This document shows, one piece after another, positions 1-7,473 of a DNA stretch of 64,000 bases. The notes under the pieces are model-generated. The model saw only the letters and a list, made by a program, of their open reading frames with translations. It was not told where the DNA came from and searched no databases. Position numbers and translations under genes: made by a program. The stretch's first letter is position 1, and every line of letters begins with the position of its first letter. The stretch covers positions 186,001 to 250,000 of the forward strand of contig QNRL01000005.1 in assembly GCA_003315335.1 (NCBI GenBank), in the 5' to 3' direction. Source of the DNA: Pseudocitrobacter faecalis (GTDB taxonomy: Bacteria; Pseudomonadota; Gammaproteobacteria; Enterobacterales; Enterobacteriaceae).

Positions 1-193
1 GCACTTCCGGAATATTATCGTGGATTTTCTGCGGGTTACTGCCGTTATCCGTTAACCCCTGAAGGTCGGCAATCAACACAAATTGTTGATGGTCGTGCTG
101 CAATGCAACGCGCTGGCGCAGCGAACCGACGTAATGACCTAAATGCAGCGGGCCGGTTGGGCGGTCGCCAGTAAGAATGGTGGATTGGTTCAT
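1..193 (-). CDS. trpS2: Second tryptophanyl-tRNA synthetase (TrpS2-like), N-terminal part, cut by window edge
   Basis: Charges tRNA-Trp with tryptophan in the cytoplasm. Only the first 64 residues are in the window. They contain the class I synthetase entry [17 protein letters not shown], whose HLGH is the HIGH-type ATP-binding signature, followed by an [10 protein letters not shown] segment typical of TrpRS. The ATG at 193-191 is preceded by AAAGGAG at good spacing. Enterobacteria carry the housekeeping trpS in the dam-rpe region, so a copy beside yjiR fits the accessory paralogue called trpS2. That assignment rests on context, because the body of the protein is not visible. An unusual leader sits directly upstream (see the leader peptide and leader RNA entries) and suggests control by charged tRNA-Trp level. 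Confidence 0.85.
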   Translation of the reverse strand, partial: MNQSTILTGDRPTGPLHLGHYVGSLRQRVALQHDHQQFVLIADLQGLTDNGSNPQKIHDNIPEV

Positions 194-201
194 GTGAGGC
201 T

Positions 202-305
202 CCTTTGGCTTAATTAGCCGAAAGGCGCCCCTGAAATGATATAGCCGCCTTTCGGCGGCTATAAAAATGGGATAAGAGGATCCGTGCCGCCTTTAGAAAG
301 GCAGC
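202..305 (-). promoter_or_regulatory. Attenuator / SD-sequestering leader RNA of trpS2
   Basis: On the minus strand four segments can pair in competing ways. Hairpin A (305-286) pairs GCTGCCTTT with AAAGGCGGC across the end of the leader peptide and its stop codon. Hairpin B (260-243) is AGCCGCC-GAAA-GGCGGCT, terminator-shaped but followed by a poor U-tract. Hairpin C (225-202) pairs CCTTT.GGCT with AGCC.AAAGG and hides the trpS2 Shine-Dalgarno AAAGGAG. Strand 256-246 (GCCGAAAGGCG) of hairpin B is also a perfect 11-nt complement of 227-217 (CGCCTTTCGGC), the left arm of hairpin C. The GGCGGC arm of A can pair with the GCCGCC of B. A ribosome stalled at Trp-Trp would therefore be expected to reshuffle these and free the ribosome-binding site. 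The pairings are read directly from the sequence; the mechanism is inference. Confidence 0.7.
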
Positions 306-349
306 CACCAACGGGTATGACGTGAGGTGGATACGACGGCACGGTTCAT
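293..349 (-). CDS. Trp-Trp leader peptide of trpS2
   Basis: This 18-codon frame reads MNRAVVSTSRHTRWWLPF and then TAA. Two consecutive Trp codons lie five codons before the stop. An AGGA stands about 8 nt upstream of the ATG. A possible -10 (TACAAT, minus strand, 393-388) precedes it, but I see no convincing -35. The tandem regulatory codons, the short length, and the position between a putative promoter and a Trp-tRNA synthetase gene are what a ribosome-stalling leader looks like (compare trpL for trpEDCBA and pheM for pheST). It is too short for usual gene calling. Its function is inferred. Confidence 0.75.
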   Translation of the reverse strand: MNRAVVSTSRHTRWWLPF

Positions 350-549
350 GGCTTCATCCTGTCACTATCTATCAGGAAGGTCAATATATTGTACCTGTAC
401 GATGCTGTTCGTAGCCGTTCCACCAACTTGCTGAGTGCTAATGGATAACCTTACTCAACAATACATAAGCGGCGACGAACTTGAGAAAAAGCGCCTTATC
501 ATAACCAGCATGATTGGATGGTTATTTACCGCGTTTCAGGAACAAGCTG

Positions 550-909
550 ATGAGAAAAGCACTGCGTAATACTCTCCGGGTTCCGATTCTGCTGGCCCTC
601 TCGGTGGGCGTTTTATTCCTCCTGCTACCCATTCAGGAGAGCGAATCGGCGACGGAGTGCCGTCGTAGCCTGACCCGGCAGGCAAAAAATCTGGTGCAGG
701 AAGATTACCTGAAGAGCCGCTTCCCTTACTGGCAAATTGAAAAGAAAATGCTGGGCACGCTGACGCCCAACTTAAGCTTTGGCAAAGTGACGATTGAAGA
801 CGACGCTTACCACGTGCCGTTTACCGCCGTGGGGCCCGACGCCACGCTTGTGCGCGTCGGGATTATCGATTGTGAACTCCAGGAGATTGATTACGCGTTC
901 GCATCCTGA
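550..909 (+). CDS. Small exported or membrane-anchored protein, unknown function
   Basis: This 119-residue protein is not one I recognise. The N-terminus MRKALRNTLRV is followed by a hydrophobic run of about 17 residues (PILLALSVGVLFLLLPI) and a small polar stretch. It is therefore a signal anchor or signal peptide, and the remainder is periplasmic. The mature part holds only two cysteines (in ATECRRS and IIDCELQ), which could form a disulfide. I start at 550 because CAGGA lies 8-9 nt upstream; an in-frame ATG at 514 has no ribosome-binding site. The 3' end overlaps the 3' end of convergent yjiR by 19 bp. Confidence 0.65.
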   Translation: MRKALRNTLRVPILLALSVGVLFLLLPIQESESATECRRSLTRQAKNLVQEDYLKSRFPYWQIEKKMLGTLTPNLSFGKVTIEDDAYHVPFTAVGPDATLVRVGIIDCELQEIDYAFAS

Positions 910-2318
910 TCTATCGCCCGATGCACGGCCTCGCCGAGCTGTTCCATTACCAGCCGATGCTTCTCGGTGGTGGGCAGCGCGCAGTTGATGCGCAGGCAGT
1001 TGCGATATTTTCCTGAAGCGGAAAACAGCGAACCCGGCGCCACCTGAATCTTCAGACGGCACAGCTGTTTGGCGACGCAGACCATATCCACCACTTCCGG
1101 TAGCTCCACCCACAACATGTAGCCGCCGAGCGGGCGGGTAACGCAAATCCCGCAGGGAAAATACTGGCGCAGCCAACAGGTATAGGTTTCCATATTGCTC
1201 TGATAAATTTGCCGCATCCGTCGAACGTGGCGGTGATAGTGCCCTTCGCGCACAAAGGTCGCCACCGCAAGCTGCGTGGCGGGTGGCGTGGTGCCACTCG
1301 ATGCGTACTTCATATGCATCACGCGGTCACGATAGCGGCCCGGTACAATCCAGCCAACTCGCAGACCCGGCGCCACGGTTTTGGTAAACGAGCTGCACAT
1401 CAGTACGCGGCCATCAATATCGAACGAATGGATAGTGCGCGGGCGCGGATACTCCATTGCCAGCTCGCCGTAGATATCATCCTCAAAAATCACAATATCG
1501 TGGCGCTGCGCCAGTGCCAGCACCGCGCGTTTACGCGCTTCCGGCATGATAAACCCGAGCGGGTTGTTGCAGTTGGGTACCAGAATCACGCCTTTAATCG
1601 GCCACTGTTCCAGCGCCAGCTCTAGCGCTTCGATGCTGATACCGCTTTCGGGATCGGTCGGGATTTCAATCGCTTTAATGCCAAAACCCCGCAGCAACTG
1701 CATGGTGCCGTAAAAGGTGGGAGATTCCACGGCGACGATATCGCCCGGTTTGCACACTGCCAGCAGGGCAATCGACAGCCCGCTATGGCAGCCGCTGGTA
1801 ATAACGATATCGTCGGCGGTCACGGTTGACCCGCCATCCAGCATCAGGCGCGCCACCTGTTCGCGTAGCTCACGTCGCCCGGCCAGTTCATCGTAGCTCA
1901 GAATTTCTGTCGGATGGTGCTGCACCACGCGGCTCATCTCGCGCCACAGCGGTTTCAGGCTGGGCTGGGTGACGTCCGGCGACCCGCCGCCAAAGAGAAT
2001 AATGTCTTTATCGCGACGCGCCTCCAGCATCTCCAGCACCTGATCCCACTGGGTAACCTCCACCGGGCGCTGTACCGGGCGGCTCATCGCGGGCACCGGC
2101 GGTTGCGCTTTCCGCGTCGCCACGAAATAGCCCGAGCGCGGCTGCGGCGTGATTAGCCGCAGCGTTTCCAGCGTCTGGTATGCCTGCTGAACGGTGCTGA
2201 TGCTGACGCCGTGCTCCTGACTCAGCGTGCGCACCGAGGGAAGCTTTTCGCCCGCGCGATACAGCCCCTGCTCAATACGTTCCGCCAGAAGATTAGCCAG
2301 ATGTTGATAACGCGTCAT
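891..2318 (-). CDS. yjiR: MocR/GntR-family regulator with aminotransferase fold (YjiR)
   Basis: A 475-residue PLP-dependent transcription factor. Residues 1-70 form a GntR-type winged helix (LPSVRTLSQEHGVSISTVQQAYQ). From about 110 on there is a fold-type I aminotransferase domain: YDELAGRRELREQ, the PTFYG and NCNNPLGF motifs, and SFTKTVAPGLRVGW, whose lysine should bind PLP. It is close in length to E. coli YjiR (470). MocR proteins usually act on a divergent neighbour and on themselves; here yjiS is divergent and the gap carries five copies of an octamer (see 2340-2440). The effector and true targets are unknown. Overlaps the upstream small gene tail to tail. Confidence 0.92.
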   Translation of the reverse strand: MTRYQHLANLLAERIEQGLYRAGEKLPSVRTLSQEHGVSISTVQQAYQTLETLRLITPQPRSGYFVATRKAQPPVPAMSRPVQRPVEVTQWDQVLEMLEARRDKDIILFGGGSPDVTQPSLKPLWREMSRVVQHHPTEILSYDELAGRRELREQVARLMLDGGSTVTADDIVITSGCHSGLSIALLAVCKPGDIVAVESPTFYGTMQLLRGFGIKAIEIPTDPESGISIEALELALEQWPIKGVILVPNCNNPLGFIMPEARKRAVLALAQRHDIVIFEDDIYGELAMEYPRPRTIHSFDIDGRVLMCSSFTKTVAPGLRVGWIVPGRYRDRVMHMKYASSGTTPPATQLAVATFVREGHYHRHVRRMRQIYQSNMETYTCWLRQYFPCGICVTRPLGGYMLWVELPEVVDMVCVAKQLCRLKIQVAPGSLFSASGKYRNCLRINCALPTTEKHRLVMEQLGEAVHRAIDQDANA

Positions 2319-2339
2319 GCTGTATTCCTCAGTATCACC

Positions 2340-2440
2340 ATACAGATCGCAAGACCAGTACAGATAGGGATGGAAATCGCCGTGCAGATCCCGTTTTAGA
2401 CCATCTGTATGTTAAAGAAAAGTAATATTTGAATCTGTAT
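2340..2440. promoter_or_regulatory. Octamer array between yjiR and yjiS, probable MocR operator
   Basis: Five copies of an (A/G)T(A/G)CAGAT-type octamer lie between the divergent genes: ATACAGAT at 2340-2347, GTACAGAT at 2358-2365 and GTGCAGAT at 2382-2389 in one orientation, then ATCTGTAT at 2403-2410 and again at 2433-2440 in the other. MocR regulators are known to bind direct repeats with or without an inverted half-site, so YjiR is the likely binder. This is inference from the position next to the regulator gene. Confidence 0.65.
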
Positions 2441-2495
2441 TGCGAGGGTGTTTTTTGGCGAAGATAAAGCCTCTGGCAACGCGTGGAGGTGCGAT

Positions 2496-2660
2496 ATGGA
2501 ATTTTACGAAAACCGTTCAAAAAGGCCGTTTATCGGGTTGGTATGGCTGTGGCAGGCGCTACGTAAATGGTACGACCGCGAGCGCACGCGCCGCGTGCTC
2601 GACAGGATGACCGATGCGCAGCTGAAGGATGTGGGGCTGAGCAGGGATGATTATCGGTGA
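2496..2660 (+). CDS. yjiS: DUF1127 small protein YjiS
   Basis: A 54-residue basic protein that matches E. coli YjiS (54 residues) in length and in its opening MEFYENRSKRPFIGLV. The C-terminal RVLDRMTDAQLKDVGLSRDDYR is the arginine-rich DUF1127 signature, shared with small proteins that in alphaproteobacteria affect RNA turnover and phosphate or stress responses. The enterobacterial role is unknown. I use the ATG at 2496 (GGAGGT 7 nt upstream) rather than an earlier in-frame ATG at 2448. Divergent from yjiR across the octamer array. Confidence 0.85.
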   Translation: MEFYENRSKRPFIGLVWLWQALRKWYDRERTRRVLDRMTDAQLKDVGLSRDDYR

Positions 2661-2670
2661 GGGTATCACC

Positions 2671-2785
2671 CCCTCACCCCGGCCCTCTCCCGCAGGGAGA
2701 GGGAGAAAACCTGCTCAGTTCTGTAAGAAACGCACAATCCATCCTCTCTCCCTTGAGGGAGAGGGTCAGGGTGAGGGGGAAAACC
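2671..2785. repeat. CCCTCACCC/CCCTCTCCC inverted repeat unit
   Basis: CCCTCACCCcggCCCTCTCCC at the left mirrors GGGAGAGGGtcaGGGTGAGGG at the right, and each end folds into its own small hairpin (CCCTCTCCC-gca-GGGAGAGGG). The same family recurs at 25168, 27610, 29994 and 43968. It is a non-coding, REP-like intergenic repeat that may end transcription after yjiS. Confidence 0.8.
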
Positions 2786-2906
2786 CCGCACCATCCCGCC
2801 AACTATCCCCACTGTTTTTCACATTCAATGCTATCGATTCCACTGTTTCTTGATACTTACCATGATAAGTATTATCTTCCTCAATGTAATCACTGAGGAG
2901 TTCGCC

Positions 2907-3374
2907 ATGACTGAAGATGAATTGTTTGCCCGCAGGCCGATGGGGATGCGGATGGCGATGGTTGTTCGCCAGTGGCGGGGCATCATCGATCGGGCGATCA
3001 CCGATACCGGGTTAACGCAATCGAGCTGGACGGTGCTGATGCAGCTTCAGCAACTGGGCGACAATGTGTCAGTCAGCGAACTGGCGGAAGTGCAGGGCAT
3101 TGAGCTGCCACCGCTGATGCGCACACTGACGCTGTTGGAACAGCAAGGTTATCTGCTACGGACGGTGTCGCCCTATGACAAGCGCATTCGTCTGCTGACG
3201 CTCACGCCGGAAGGTCGGGCGGTGCTGCAACGGCTGACGCGAGTGATTGAAGATCTCCAGACCCGCGTCTCCGAAAACATCCCGCCGGAACAGATCGCTC
3301 TGTTCAGCGAAACCCTGAATCACATTGCCTGCAATTTGCGGATGCTCCGCGAAGAAAATAATAAAACCGAATAA
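2907..3374 (+). CDS. MarR-family transcriptional regulator of the adjacent efflux genes
   Basis: A 155-residue MarR protein. A helical dimerisation part (about 15-40, VVRQWRGIIDRAITD) is followed by the winged helix: VSVSELAEVQGIELPPLMRTLTLLEQQGYLLR, then the wing PYDKRIRLLTLTPEGRAVL with the conserved D-x-R. The start at 2907 has GAGGAG 7 nt upstream; the earlier in-frame ATG at 2850 lacks one. It is followed after 4 bp by the HlyD gene and then the DUF2955 gene, so it probably represses this efflux operon in response to an unidentified aromatic or lipophilic ligand. Just upstream, 2853-2880 holds TACCATGATAAGTATTATC, an imperfect dyad that could be its operator. Confidence 0.88.
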   Translation: MTEDELFARRPMGMRMAMVVRQWRGIIDRAITDTGLTQSSWTVLMQLQQLGDNVSVSELAEVQGIELPPLMRTLTLLEQQGYLLRTVSPYDKRIRLLTLTPEGRAVLQRLTRVIEDLQTRVSENIPPEQIALFSETLNHIACNLRMLREENNKTE

Positions 3375-3378
3375 CACC

Positions 3379-4446
3379 ATGATGACGCCAGAACAGAAAT
3401 TTGCCCGCTGGGTAAGGGTCAGTATTGCCTCTTTCCTGCTTATGTTTGTCTATTTTATCATCGCCGATATCTGGATCCCGCTCACCCCGGATTCCACGGT
3501 GATGCGTGTAGTGACGCCCGTTTCATCACGCGTTTCAGGCTATGTTGCAAAGGTCTATGTGCACAATAATAGCCAGGTGAAGAAGGGCGATCTGCTCTAT
3601 GAACTCGACCCGACGCCGTTTGTTAATAAGGTGGAAGCCGCGCAGATAGCACTGGAACAGGCGAAACTGAGCAACCAGCAGCTGGATGCGCAGATTGCCG
3701 CCGCGCAGGCGAATCTGAAAACCGCGCAGCTCACCGCCCGCAACGATCGCGTGACCTACGATCGTTATCAGCGTTTAAGCACGATGCAGAACGTTTCGCA
3801 GTCGGATCTCGATAAGGTGCGTACCACCTGGCAAACCAGCGAGCAGTCAGTGAGCGCACTTAACGCGTCTATTCATAACCTGCAAATTCAGCGCGGTGAG
3901 CGCGATAATCATCGCAACGTCACCATCCAGAAATACCAGAATGCGCTGGAAGAGGCGCAGCTTAATCTTGGCTGGACAAAAATCCGCGCCGAAGAGGATG
4001 GTACAGTCAGTAATCTGCAATTAAGTCCTGGCCTGTTTGCCAACGCCGGTACGGCGGTCATGGCGGTCGTGAACGATCATACGGACATCGTCGCCGATTT
4101 CCGTGAAAAAAGCCTGCGTCACACCAAAACCGGCACCGATGCGGCGGTCGTGTTTGATGCCTTGCCGGGTAAAGTGTTTAGCGCAAAAGTGACCAGCAGC
4201 GACGCCGGGATTTTAGCCGGCCAGGAAGCGGTAAACGGCCAGCTTTCCCAGCCCGATACCTCCACGCGTTGGGTGCGTGACGCCCAGCGTATGCGCATCC
4301 ACGTGGCGCTCGACGAACCGCTTGAGCAAACATTGCCGACCGGGGCACGCGCCACCGTTCAGCTCTATAACAGCGATGGACCGTTCGCCCGCTTTTTCTC
4401 CGGGGCGCAAATCCATCTTGTGAGCCTGTTGCACTATGTCTATTAA
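3379..4446 (+). CDS. HlyD/EmrA-type periplasmic adaptor of an efflux system
   Basis: A membrane fusion protein of about 355 residues that would bridge the inner-membrane partner encoded next and the outer membrane. One transmembrane helix lies near the N-terminus (SIASFLLMFVYFIIADIWIPL). A lipoyl/barrel half follows (TPVSSRVSGYVAKVYVHNNSQVKKGDLLYELDP), then a long coiled-coil hairpin (roughly 85-195), the second lipoyl half (GTVSNLQLSPGLF) and a beta-barrel domain. The start is at 3379 or 3382 (ATGATG), 4 bp after the MarR stop, with only a weak Shine-Dalgarno, which suggests translational coupling. It overlaps the next gene by 11 bp. The substrate is unknown. Confidence 0.88.
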   Translation: MMTPEQKFARWVRVSIASFLLMFVYFIIADIWIPLTPDSTVMRVVTPVSSRVSGYVAKVYVHNNSQVKKGDLLYELDPTPFVNKVEAAQIALEQAKLSNQQLDAQIAAAQANLKTAQLTARNDRVTYDRYQRLSTMQNVSQSDLDKVRTTWQTSEQSVSALNASIHNLQIQRGERDNHRNVTIQKYQNALEEAQLNLGWTKIRAEEDGTVSNLQLSPGLFANAGTAVMAVVNDHTDIVADFREKSLRHTKTGTDAAVVFDALPGKVFSAKVTSSDAGILAGQEAVNGQLSQPDTSTRWVRDAQRMRIHVALDEPLEQTLPTGARATVQLYNSDGPFARFFSGAQIHLVSLLHYVY

Positions 4447-5497
4447 AACACTCGCTCAGGTCTTCACGCCGCACGGCAATATCGTTTACACGGCGAATGA
4501 TTTTCGCCAGACGTTGCGCACCGTGTTCACCGGCATGACGGCGCTGAGTATCTCGACATTTTTCGATACGCAGTACGGGGTGTTTTTTGTCGTCTTCCCC
4601 ATTCTGCTGGTATCGCTGGTACCGGTCTTTAACGGCCATATCGCCCGACAGTTTTTGCTCAGTGCGGTGCTGAACTGCATCGAAATGGTGATTATCGTCG
4701 GCTATTTAATTGAATGGCCGCTGATCATGACCATTGTCGTTTTCGGCATGTATGTGATGCGTTTCCGTTTTATGAGTAAGGGGCCGCTGTTCCTGTTCGG
4801 CTCGATGGGCGTGGTGTGTCAAAGCGTAATGCTCAATTTTATGAGCTACCCGACCACCAACTGGCACACGCTGCTGTTCTCCAATATGGAGGCCAGCGTG
4901 ATGGCGGTGGCGCTGAGCGCCCTGTTCCACTATCTCATTCCCGATGTTGAACCGCGTAAGCCGCCGCCGCTGATTGAAAAAGACGCCGCGCGCGTGCGCC
5001 ATGAATCGCTGCTGTCGGGCACGGTGGCAACGATGTTGTTTATCGTCTTTCAGATAAGCGATTTACAGGATTCATTGTCGGCGCTGATGGCGGGGATCTT
5101 AATTCTCTTCCCGATGCACTATCGCGGATCGGTGGTCAGTTCCCTGTGGCGCGTGGTGGGTGTGGTGCTTTCGTGTCTGTATATTCTGGTGGTGCAGCTG
5201 ATTTTGTACGATCACAGCAGCCACATGATTCTGATGATGCCGCTGATTGGGCTGGGCCTGGCATTCAGCGCGCGAATGCACGTGATGGAAAAAGTGGGCG
5301 CAGGCGTCGGTTTTGCCAGCATTACCACCATCGGCATTATGTTCGGCCAGAACCTTCAGCCGGATCAGGATCTGGTCTTCAGTGATATGTACCGTGTGAC
5401 GTCTGTTACCGTTTCGTTATTAGGAACGCTAACAATGGTATTTCTGGTACACCGAATTTTGAACTGCTTCCAGGCAACGCGCTTTATTGTGAAGTAG
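4436..5497 (+). CDS. DUF2955 (FUSC/AaeB-like) inner-membrane efflux subunit
   Basis: A 353-residue polytopic membrane protein with about ten helices in two blocks (roughly 25-160 and 190-340), separated by a cytoplasmic linker rich in Pro, Arg and Glu (PDVEPRKPPPLIEKDAARVRHE). The layout matches the DUF2955 group, short relatives of the FUSC/AaeB aromatic acid exporters that work with HlyD adaptors. Its start lies inside the last codons of the HlyD gene (ATGTCTATTAA), so the two products are translationally coupled and form one complex. No TolC-like outer-membrane factor is encoded here. The family assignment is by topology and operon context. Confidence 0.8.
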   Translation: MSIKTLAQVFTPHGNIVYTANDFRQTLRTVFTGMTALSISTFFDTQYGVFFVVFPILLVSLVPVFNGHIARQFLLSAVLNCIEMVIIVGYLIEWPLIMTIVVFGMYVMRFRFMSKGPLFLFGSMGVVCQSVMLNFMSYPTTNWHTLLFSNMEASVMAVALSALFHYLIPDVEPRKPPPLIEKDAARVRHESLLSGTVATMLFIVFQISDLQDSLSALMAGILILFPMHYRGSVVSSLWRVVGVVLSCLYILVVQLILYDHSSHMILMMPLIGLGLAFSARMHVMEKVGAGVGFASITTIGIMFGQNLQPDQDLVFSDMYRVTSVTVSLLGTLTMVFLVHRILNCFQATRFIVK

Positions 5498-5571
5498 CGC
5501 ACTTCCTGTCTCAGACGTTGCCGCGCGTTTGTGCTTAGAATAGCTCCCCCCGCAATGGATGGAGAAGGACG

Positions 5572-7242
5572 ATGTGGCAAACGCGCGCGCTGGAACTCAA
5601 TAACCAGGAGTTCTGGAACTGGGATAAAGCCTGTGAATTAGTGAAGTGGGCCATCAATCACCACTTCAATACGGTGATTGTCGGCCAGGCTAATTTGTTC
5701 GATAAGCTGGTCTCGCCAAAAGGCTACACGCCGCATCAATACAACGATGGCCTCTCCAGCCATCAGCGCGCCCGCTGTGTTTACCTCAACCGCCTGGCCG
5801 GTTTCTGCCAGCAGCATGGCCTGAAATTTTATCTGCAGGCTAAAGAGCTTAGCTTCCCCGCTGACCTGTTGGCGGCGCACCCTGAACTGCTGAATAAAAA
5901 AGGCGGTGTGCATTTCGACGCGGAGTTCTGGTGTCGCTATCTGGCAGACAAAATGACGCTGCTGTGCCAGCGCATTCCGCACATCAGCGGCCTGCTGGTG
6001 GCGCTCTCTAACACCGACGGTCTGCTGCCTATCTCGCGCCCTAACTGGGAACTGACCGGGCACGACGATCCTTCCCCGCATATCGATCCGCGCAGTTTAT
6101 TGCTTTACAGCCAGTGCTTCAGCGCAATGGCGCGGGCGGTGATGCGCGAAGATAAGCATCTGGTGCTGCGTGCGTTTCCGGCGGGTAACCACGATATCAG
6201 CAACGTTCTGGAAGCCATCAGCACGTTACCGGAAGCCGTTTCTGTCTCGATTAAAATCACCCCGGAACGTTTCTGGCCCAACTTTCCCAATAACCCGGCG
6301 CTGCAATCGGTACAAAACCGCGACGTGTGGGTCGATCTCGATCTGGTCGGTGAAGAAGTGGGTTGGGGGATTTTCCCGTTTCCGCGCATCGACGAGTTGC
6401 AGGGGCGTTTGTTGTGGTGTCGGGGGAATCCGGCGATTCGCGGCGCGGTGTGCAAAGCCAGCTGGGAAGGCGTGGATAACCACTGGATTATGGGCACGTT
6501 GAGTGAGTGCAACCTCGTCGCCTGTAGTCAGTTGCTGGCGCACCCGGAAAAGGCCGTGACCCGCACCTCGCTGATGATGCATTGGCTGGATGAATCTTAC
6601 GGTTGGCGTCCAGATGACGAGACGTTCACTGAATTTCAAATGCTGTTAGAACAAGCCGGGCAGGTTCTCTATCACGCCATTTATGTACGCGACCACGTTT
6701 TCCATCGCCACAGCCAGGTGCCGGAAAGCTACGGTCAGGGCGTCTGGAGCCTTTATGGCCAGCTCAACCGCAACCACTGGCTGCCGGGCTCTGAGCGGGA
6801 TATTGCCTTCACCCCCCATGATGTCGCGACCGCCGGGCGTAATTTGTCGTTGATTGCCAAAGAAAAAGATGAAGCCTGGCAGGAGGCGCAAACGCTGCAA
6901 ACCGAGGCGATTGCGTTTGCGCAGCGCGCGGCATTCCCCCATGCGCTGGCTCGCCGCTGGCAGGAGGAATGGCAGGGCTTTGCCCTCTATTGCCAGCTGT
7001 TTATGCATGCGCAAAAGGCCTTTTTCACGCTGCATTACGCCACGGTAGTGGAGAATAACTGGAGCATGCGCGAGATTTGCCAGGTGAATATTCAGGAGCT
7101 TTACCGCTGCGCCGTCGAAATGGACACCTTTTGCGCGAAGCATCCCGACGCATCGCCAGGCCTGCACGTTATCTTTGACGCATCGCGCGTGCGGGCACTG
7201 GCAGACAGCCTGCATCATCAGCTGACTCAGCTAAAAGCGTGA
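5572..7242 (+). CDS. Putative glycoside hydrolase, GH67 alpha-glucuronidase-like
   Basis: A 556-residue cytoplasmic protein without a signal peptide. The first 330 residues look like a TIM barrel (WAINHHFNTVIVG, LKFYLQAKELSFP, VDLDLVGEEVGWGIFPFPR), and acidic residues in such segments could be catalytic (YLQAKE, DLVGEE). The C-terminal 220 residues are helical. The overall look resembles alpha-glucuronidase-type hydrolases, but I cannot assign the family firmly. It is 75 bp downstream of the DUF2955 gene with its own GGAGAAGGA ribosome-binding site, and upstream of a GH105 gene, so a role in breaking down uronate-containing oligosaccharides is plausible. A perfect CRP-type dyad overlaps its stop codon. 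Confidence 0.55.
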   Translation: MWQTRALELNNQEFWNWDKACELVKWAINHHFNTVIVGQANLFDKLVSPKGYTPHQYNDGLSSHQRARCVYLNRLAGFCQQHGLKFYLQAKELSFPADLLAAHPELLNKKGGVHFDAEFWCRYLADKMTLLCQRIPHISGLLVALSNTDGLLPISRPNWELTGHDDPSPHIDPRSLLLYSQCFSAMARAVMREDKHLVLRAFPAGNHDISNVLEAISTLPEAVSVSIKITPERFWPNFPNNPALQSVQNRDVWVDLDLVGEEVGWGIFPFPRIDELQGRLLWCRGNPAIRGAVCKASWEGVDNHWIMGTLSECNLVACSQLLAHPEKAVTRTSLMMHWLDESYGWRPDDETFTEFQMLLEQAGQVLYHAIYVRDHVFHRHSQVPESYGQGVWSLYGQLNRNHWLPGSERDIAFTPHDVATAGRNLSLIAKEKDEAWQEAQTLQTEAIAFAQRAAFPHALARRWQEEWQGFALYCQLFMHAQKAFFTLHYATVVENNWSMREICQVNIQELYRCAVEMDTFCAKHPDASPGLHVIFDASRVRALADSLHHQLTQLKA

Positions 7243-7252
7243 TTTAAATCAC
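7239..7252. promoter_or_regulatory. CRP-type binding site upstream of the GH105 pair
   Basis: GTGATTTAAATCAC is a perfect dyad with the CRP core GTGA-N6-TCAC. It overlaps the stop codon of the GH67-like gene and lies about 220 bp upstream of the next start, so it could activate the downstream two-gene unit under carbon limitation. No clear -10/-35 pair was recognised between the site and the gene. Confidence 0.5.
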
Positions 7253-7473
7253 ATCGAAAAGCGATGGATCGCGGAATAAATGCGATCCACGCCGTTTTCA
7301 CCCCCTACGGCAAACAGCAAAATGTGATGAAAGTCTCATTGCTTTCCCTGCCCATCGCGGGATTGTGAATCTCCGGGCAGATCCATAAAACCTCACGTTC
7401 ACTCACATAGCTCCAACGGCCCTGAATCCTGATGATACGGCGCTAACACAAGCGTAGTGAGTGAGGAGAGAAC

